This document shows, one piece after another, positions 39,730 to 42,946 of a stretch of 42,946 bases of DNA. Every line of letters starts with the position of its first letter. The first letter of the stretch is position 1. The notes below the pieces were generated by a model. That model had not been told where the DNA came from. It searched no databases and saw only the letters and a list, made by a program, of their open reading frames with translations. The position numbers and the translations under genes were made by a program. This DNA is from DASYPQ01 sp041488095 (GTDB taxonomy: Bacteria; Planctomycetota; UBA1135; GCA-002686595), in contig JBGPOP010000036.1 of the NCBI GenBank assembly GCA_041488095.1, forward strand, positions 1 through 42,946, in the 5' to 3' direction.

Positions 39730-42561
39730 TCAGGGTTGCTTGGGCAGCTTGACGACGACCTCGCCCCCGCCGACGGAGACGCCGCTCAGCCGTCCGGCTC
39801 GGGCTGCATCCAGATCGAACCCCAGGCTCCTTCGCGCACCGACAGGAGCCCTGGGTGGATGCGCCTCTAGGTCGAGTGAAACTCCCTCGGGCACCGCCAC
39901 ACTGAACCGACCCTCGGCGCCCGTGAAAGCGTCGAGCTTGTCTTCCCTACCGGGAACCCGCACGGCCACGTAGGCGTCCTCGACCCCGCGGCCGTCCGCG
40001 TCCACGACTCGCCCCCGCAGCCACTCGGCGGGTTGCAGAACGATCTTCAGATCCTTCTGGCTGGTTGAAATGTCAGTCAGGATCCGGTCGAGGAATGCCT
40101 TCGACTCGCCCGAATCGCCGCCCACCCGGGCGTGATTTCCGGTGACCCGAATCTGATAGCTTCCGGTCGGGAGCCCGACGATCTCGAAGTGTCCCGTGGC
40201 GTCCGTCAGCGCACCGGCTTGCGATTGGGGCAACGACTCTGCGGTGTTGGCCATCAAGCCCACTCCGTAGAGACCCCGGCCTTCGGCATCCGTGACGATG
40301 CCGGCGATGGTCGCGGGTTCTGGGATCACGAGCCTGACACCTTCTCCGCGCTCGGCTGTTGCCACCGCCACGGTCTTCGATGCCTTCGTCCCCCCATTGG
40401 AGAAGCCGGTCTCGACCCGGTACTCGCCGGCCGCCAAGTCGGCGAAGGCGAAGCGTCCGAGGTCGTCGGTGCGCGCCGTGCGTTTGGCGACGATGTGGTC
40501 AACCACCTCGTCCCGCGGATCCCTCTGGTCCCGGAATCGACCGCGGTCCGCATTCGAACCGTTCAGGGTCACATCCCAATCCGGGACGGCATGGCCGGCC
40601 TGATCACTCACGCTGCCCCGAAGGATGGCCATCGATGTGAGGACGATGTCGCCAACGTCGATCACGGTTGATTCGGTTTCCGCCGCGGGCAGCTCGTAGG
40701 CAACCGTCCCGAACCCGTCCTTCCGCACGAGCAGAGTGTGTTGGAGATCGGCTCTCAGGCCCTCGATCTCGAAGCGTCCTCTCTCGTCCGTCCGACCCTT
40801 GACCCAGTCCTCCTCTGGCCAGGGCATGTCGAGGCGTCGTGAGGCCGCAGCCGCGACGAACGCACCCTCCGCGGCCTTCCCTTCACTGTCGAGCACTCGG
40901 CCCCGCAGCCGTCGCCCAGGGAGCAGCGCGAAATCGCAGCGTTCGGGCAGGTCGTCGATGTTGCTGACCCCGCCGAATATGCGCTCATGTCGTCCATATC
41001 CTTGGGCGCGCGCTACGAGATCGAGGGGACCGCTAGCTCGCACTCCGGGGTAGACGTATTCGCCGTTCGCGTCCGTGCGAACGGATCGGCTGTACCACAT
41101 GGTCTCGCCGACCTCGGCATCCGCGATGGGCTCCTTCGTGACGGCATCACTGACGCGGCCGCGGATCGAAACCCCCTCCTCGACGACAACGTTCTCTTCG
41201 TGAGCCTTGCCCGGCGCGAGGTCGATGGTGCGCCGGAGGGGCGCACCGTCCAATCTCGGGGTCACCTTGAAGGACAGCGGGCTCGCGGGCAGGTTTTCAA
41301 AGCGGAAGCGCCCGTCGGCGTCGGTCTCGCCCTCCAGGATCCGGATCGCTTCATGCCAAGAGGTTCCCGATCGGCGCGACGCCTCCAGACGCGCACCTTT
41401 CACCGGGCTTCCGTCCGCACGGCGCGTGACTCGCCCGAAGAGCGTCGCTCCTTCGCTGAGCTGGATCGTGACCCGCTCGCCGGCATAGCGAAAGCCCAGG
41501 AGCCCTCGCGCGAAGCTCGAGGCGTTCACTTCGAGATCGAAAGGTCTGCCGATGGGGAGCTCGACGCCGAACTCGCCGCGGGCGTCCGTCGCTGCCTGTG
41601 CGACGTGTTGGTGCTCGTACGTCCGCTGGGGGTCGTCGGTGTATCCCTGCGAATCGTTGCGGTAGACATCGATCCTCGCGCCTTCGATCGGTTCTCCCGA
41701 TGGATTGATCAAGTTCCCGTGCAGGTCCCGGTCGCGGTCGATCGCGCGCGCGGGCAGCGACACGGCTTGGGGCATCCGCTCCGATCGATCGAGCGCAACC
41801 TCCTCTTGGCTGTCCTTCACCACCGCGGAAAGCGAGGGGCTGATCGAAGGATCTGTGATCCGATCTGGCGCAACCGCCGATCCGGGTCGGACACCCTGCC
41901 AGACGAGGAACGCGGCGAGGATCACGACGCCCGCGGCCATCAAGACCTTGGTCTGAAGCATCATCGTCACACCTTGGGGGAGCAGAGGGAGCCATCGAAG
42001 GAATTCGCCTCTGCGGCTCCAAGCCGCGAGGCACAGCGCGGAAAAAGCCCTGGGCTCGTCGCCGTACTCGCGGTCGAGCCTCCCGCGGAGCATCGCAACA
42101 CCCCGCGCGATGCGCTGCCGAGCGGCGTCGTAGGAGACTCCCTGGAGGCGGGCCACTTCGCGCGGAGGAAGGTTCTGCAGGTACCGCAGCACGATCGCCC
42201 TGCGGTAGGGCTCCTCCAGACCAAGGATCGCGTCGGCGAGGCGGCGCTGGAGCAAGACCTGCTCCTCGATGTCGTCCTCGTCGCGAGCCTCTTCCCGACG
42301 CGCCGCATGCGCCTCGTGCCAGGCCCGGATCGCCAGGTCCCGACGCCGCCGACGCTCCAGGTTTCTCAGGACCGCCCTGAGCCATGCCCGCGCACCGCTC
42401 GGGTGCGGCGCGGGCGGACGTTCGAGCGCGATCGCCCAGGCATCCTGGACGAGATCCTCGGCTCTGTCCGGATCCTGGGTGAGACGGAGAGCGAGGCGAC
42501 GCACCCATCCCGCTTGCGAGAGCAGGGCTTCGAGGGGGACCTTCGCCGGCCAGTCCGACAT
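39730..42561 (-). CDS. ECF sigma factor fused to a membrane segment and carboxypeptidase-regulatory-like repeats (second paralogue)
   Basis: The 943-aa product has sigma region 2 at about 10-80 (PDRAEDLVQDAWAIALERPP, RAWLRAVLRNLERRRRRDL) and region 4 at about 105-162 (LEEPYRRAIVLRYLQNLPPR, then VARLQGVSYDAARQRIARGV). The membrane segment is at about 204-222 (TKVLMAAGVVILAAFLVW). About 720 extracytoplasmic residues follow with many CarboxypepD_reg-type domains (LHGNLINPSGEPIEGARIDV, LFGRVTRRADGSPVKGARLE, IRGRVSDAVTKEPIADAEVG, LRGRVLDSEGKAAEGAFVAA, IAGIVTDAEGRGLYGVGLMA, LRGRVVDADGRGVEDAYVAV). Sequence similarity to the protein at 24549-27215 covers the sigma part and the order of parts. ATG at 42561 gives an N-terminus collinear with that paralogue. 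No anti-sigma gene is adjacent, consistent with self-tethering. Confidence 0.92.
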   Translation of the reverse strand: MSDWPAKVPLEALLSQAGWVRRLALRLTQDPDRAEDLVQDAWAIALERPPAPHPSGARAWLRAVLRNLERRRRRDLAIRAWHEAHAARREEARDEDDIEEQVLLQRRLADAILGLEEPYRRAIVLRYLQNLPPREVARLQGVSYDAARQRIARGVAMLRGRLDREYGDEPRAFSALCLAAWSRRGEFLRWLPLLPQGVTMMLQTKVLMAAGVVILAAFLVWQGVRPGSAVAPDRITDPSISPSLSAVVKDSQEEVALDRSERMPQAVSLPARAIDRDRDLHGNLINPSGEPIEGARIDVYRNDSQGYTDDPQRTYEHQHVAQAATDARGEFGVELPIGRPFDLEVNASSFARGLLGFRYAGERVTIQLSEGATLFGRVTRRADGSPVKGARLEASRRSGTSWHEAIRILEGETDADGRFRFENLPASPLSFKVTPRLDGAPLRRTIDLAPGKAHEENVVVEEGVSIRGRVSDAVTKEPIADAEVGETMWYSRSVRTDANGEYVYPGVRASGPLDLVARAQGYGRHERIFGGVSNIDDLPERCDFALLPGRRLRGRVLDSEGKAAEGAFVAAAASRRLDMPWPEEDWVKGRTDERGRFEIEGLRADLQHTLLVRKDGFGTVAYELPAAETESTVIDVGDIVLTSMAILRGSVSDQAGHAVPDWDVTLNGSNADRGRFRDQRDPRDEVVDHIVAKRTARTDDLGRFAFADLAAGEYRVETGFSNGGTKASKTVAVATAERGEGVRLVIPEPATIAGIVTDAEGRGLYGVGLMANTAESLPQSQAGALTDATGHFEIVGLPTGSYQIRVTGNHARVGGDSGESKAFLDRILTDISTSQKDLKIVLQPAEWLRGRVVDADGRGVEDAYVAVRVPGREDKLDAFTGAEGRFSVAVPEGVSLDLEAHPPRAPVGARRSLGFDLDAARAGRLSGVSVGGGEVVVKLPKQP

Positions 42562-42663
42562 GGCGCATCCGTTAATCCGCGACCTGGCCGCCTGTGACGG
42601 ACAGTTCAGCCGCGCGTGATGGCCGCGCGCGTCCCCGAACCAACGCGGGTCGCGACGGGGCCA

Positions 42664-42702
42664 GGAACCCCCATCCTGAGGGCCGTGAGGGGGGTTCGCC
42701 TC
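42664..42702 (+). repeat. 39-bp dispersed hairpin repeat, copy 2
   Basis: Identical to 9094-9132 over 39 nt, same orientation, with the same GAACCCCC/GGGGGTTC stem. It lies in the divergent gap between the second sigma fusion and the Lys-rich gene, so here it cannot be a terminator of a plus-strand operon. Confidence 0.75.
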
Positions 42703-42717
42703 TTCAAATTTGTGCCT

Positions 42718-42738
42718 GGCGCAGCCAAGTGCTGCGCC
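42718..42738 (+). promoter_or_regulatory. 8-bp hairpin in the leader of the terminal gene
   Basis: GGCGCAGC (42718-42725), loop CAAGT, GCTGCGCC (42731-42738), 23 nt before the ATG at 42762. Could be an operator or a leader structure; purely structural evidence. Confidence 0.35.
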
Positions 42739-42761
42739 CCTGCGGCTACCATCTGCTGACC

Positions 42762-42946
42762 ATGGGGCACATGTCCAACCGTGATCGTATCGCGCGCGCG
42801 GCCGAAGAGGCTCGGATCACCGCTGCCGAGAAGGCCGCGAAGAAGGCCACCAAGAAGCCGACCAAGAGTCGTTCGGAGCGAGCGGCGAAGTCCGTTCGAA
42901 TGAAGGTCGTTTGGGAGGTATGGAACGTCACCGGAACGGCGGTCAG
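42762..42946 (+). CDS. Start of a Lys/Ala-rich small basic protein, cut by the window end
   Basis: The frame begins MGHMSNRDRIARAAEEARIT, then a Lys/Ala-rich helix (AAEKAAKKATKKPTKSRSER), then MKVVWEVWNVTGTAV where the window stops. The basic Ala/Lys stretch resembles histone-H1-like or nucleoid-associated tails, followed by a beta strand that would begin a small globular domain. The true start may be ATG at 42771 (MSNRDRIARA), which has a GGGG just upstream. The full length and family cannot be judged from 61 codons. Confidence 0.7.
   Translation, partial: MGHMSNRDRIARAAEEARITAAEKAAKKATKKPTKSRSERAAKSVRMKVVWEVWNVTGTAV

Noticed and set aside
1..42946. CRISPR array, phage module or replication origin
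   Set aside because: No regularly spaced repeats, cas, integrase, structural or dnaA-box clusters seen; the only exact dispersed intergenic repeat is the 39-bp element.

Overview
The window is high-GC bacterial DNA with no plasmid, phage or CRISPR signature. The gene content suggests a Planctomycetota-like lineage, probably a chromosomal contig from an uncultured member. The indicators are a DUF1800/DUF1501 pair behind an ECF sigma factor, two ECF sigma factors fused to a membrane segment and carboxypeptidase-regulatory-like repeats, an ASPIC/UnbV-type VCBS protein, a small glycine-rich RRM protein, and a 'SADGR' beta-propeller with an unfamiliar C-terminal domain. The taxonomic placement is inferred from these families and was not tested.

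Layout. 0.3-4.5 kb: a VOC-fold protein, an exported CRTAC1-type VCBS protein (-), an RRM protein, an RNA polymerase omega-like protein, a start-less AT-hook/winged-helix reading frame and a transposase N-terminal scrap. 4.8-9.0 kb: a tightly overlapped operon of ECF sigma factor, two membrane proteins, DUF1800 and DUF1501. 9.1-15.7 kb: a 39-bp dispersed repeat, two small membrane proteins, a GH141-like beta-helix protein, a membrane-anchored repeat protein (-), a decayed tRNA-Gly-like element and a seven-repeat propeller protein. 16-21.2 kb (-): an ABC permease/ATPase pair, a diiron-type metallo-beta-lactamase-fold protein and a B12-type radical SAM protein. 21.4-24.5 kb: two PLP dehydratases around an ornithine-cyclodeaminase-family gene. 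24.5-29.9 kb: a sigma-membrane-receptor fusion, a small membrane protein, and a thioredoxin-like gene with an in-frame UGA at its first active-site cysteine plus an in-frame UAG 17 codons later. 30-38.2 kb (-): a signalling block of LuxR-type regulator, FIST sensor, PAS hybrid kinase, BP74-like protein and a second CHASE/PAS hybrid kinase that is a near-identical paralogue of the first over its C-terminal half. 38.2-42.9 kb: an 805-nt gap, a small HhH-glycosylase-like protein, a second copy of the winged-helix C-terminus, the second sigma-membrane-receptor fusion, the second copy of the 39-bp repeat, and the start of a Lys-rich protein that runs off the end.

How it fits together. Much of the window concerns sensing and regulation: one conventional ECF operon, two sigma factors that appear physically tethered to extracytoplasmic repeat domains, and a FIST/hybrid-kinase/pseudo-receiver cluster. 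The observation most worth checking is the thioredoxin-like gene at 28168-29850. It is either a UGA-encoded selenoprotein carrying a second lesion or sequencing error, or a young pseudogene whose first nonsense codon falls exactly on the catalytic cysteine.
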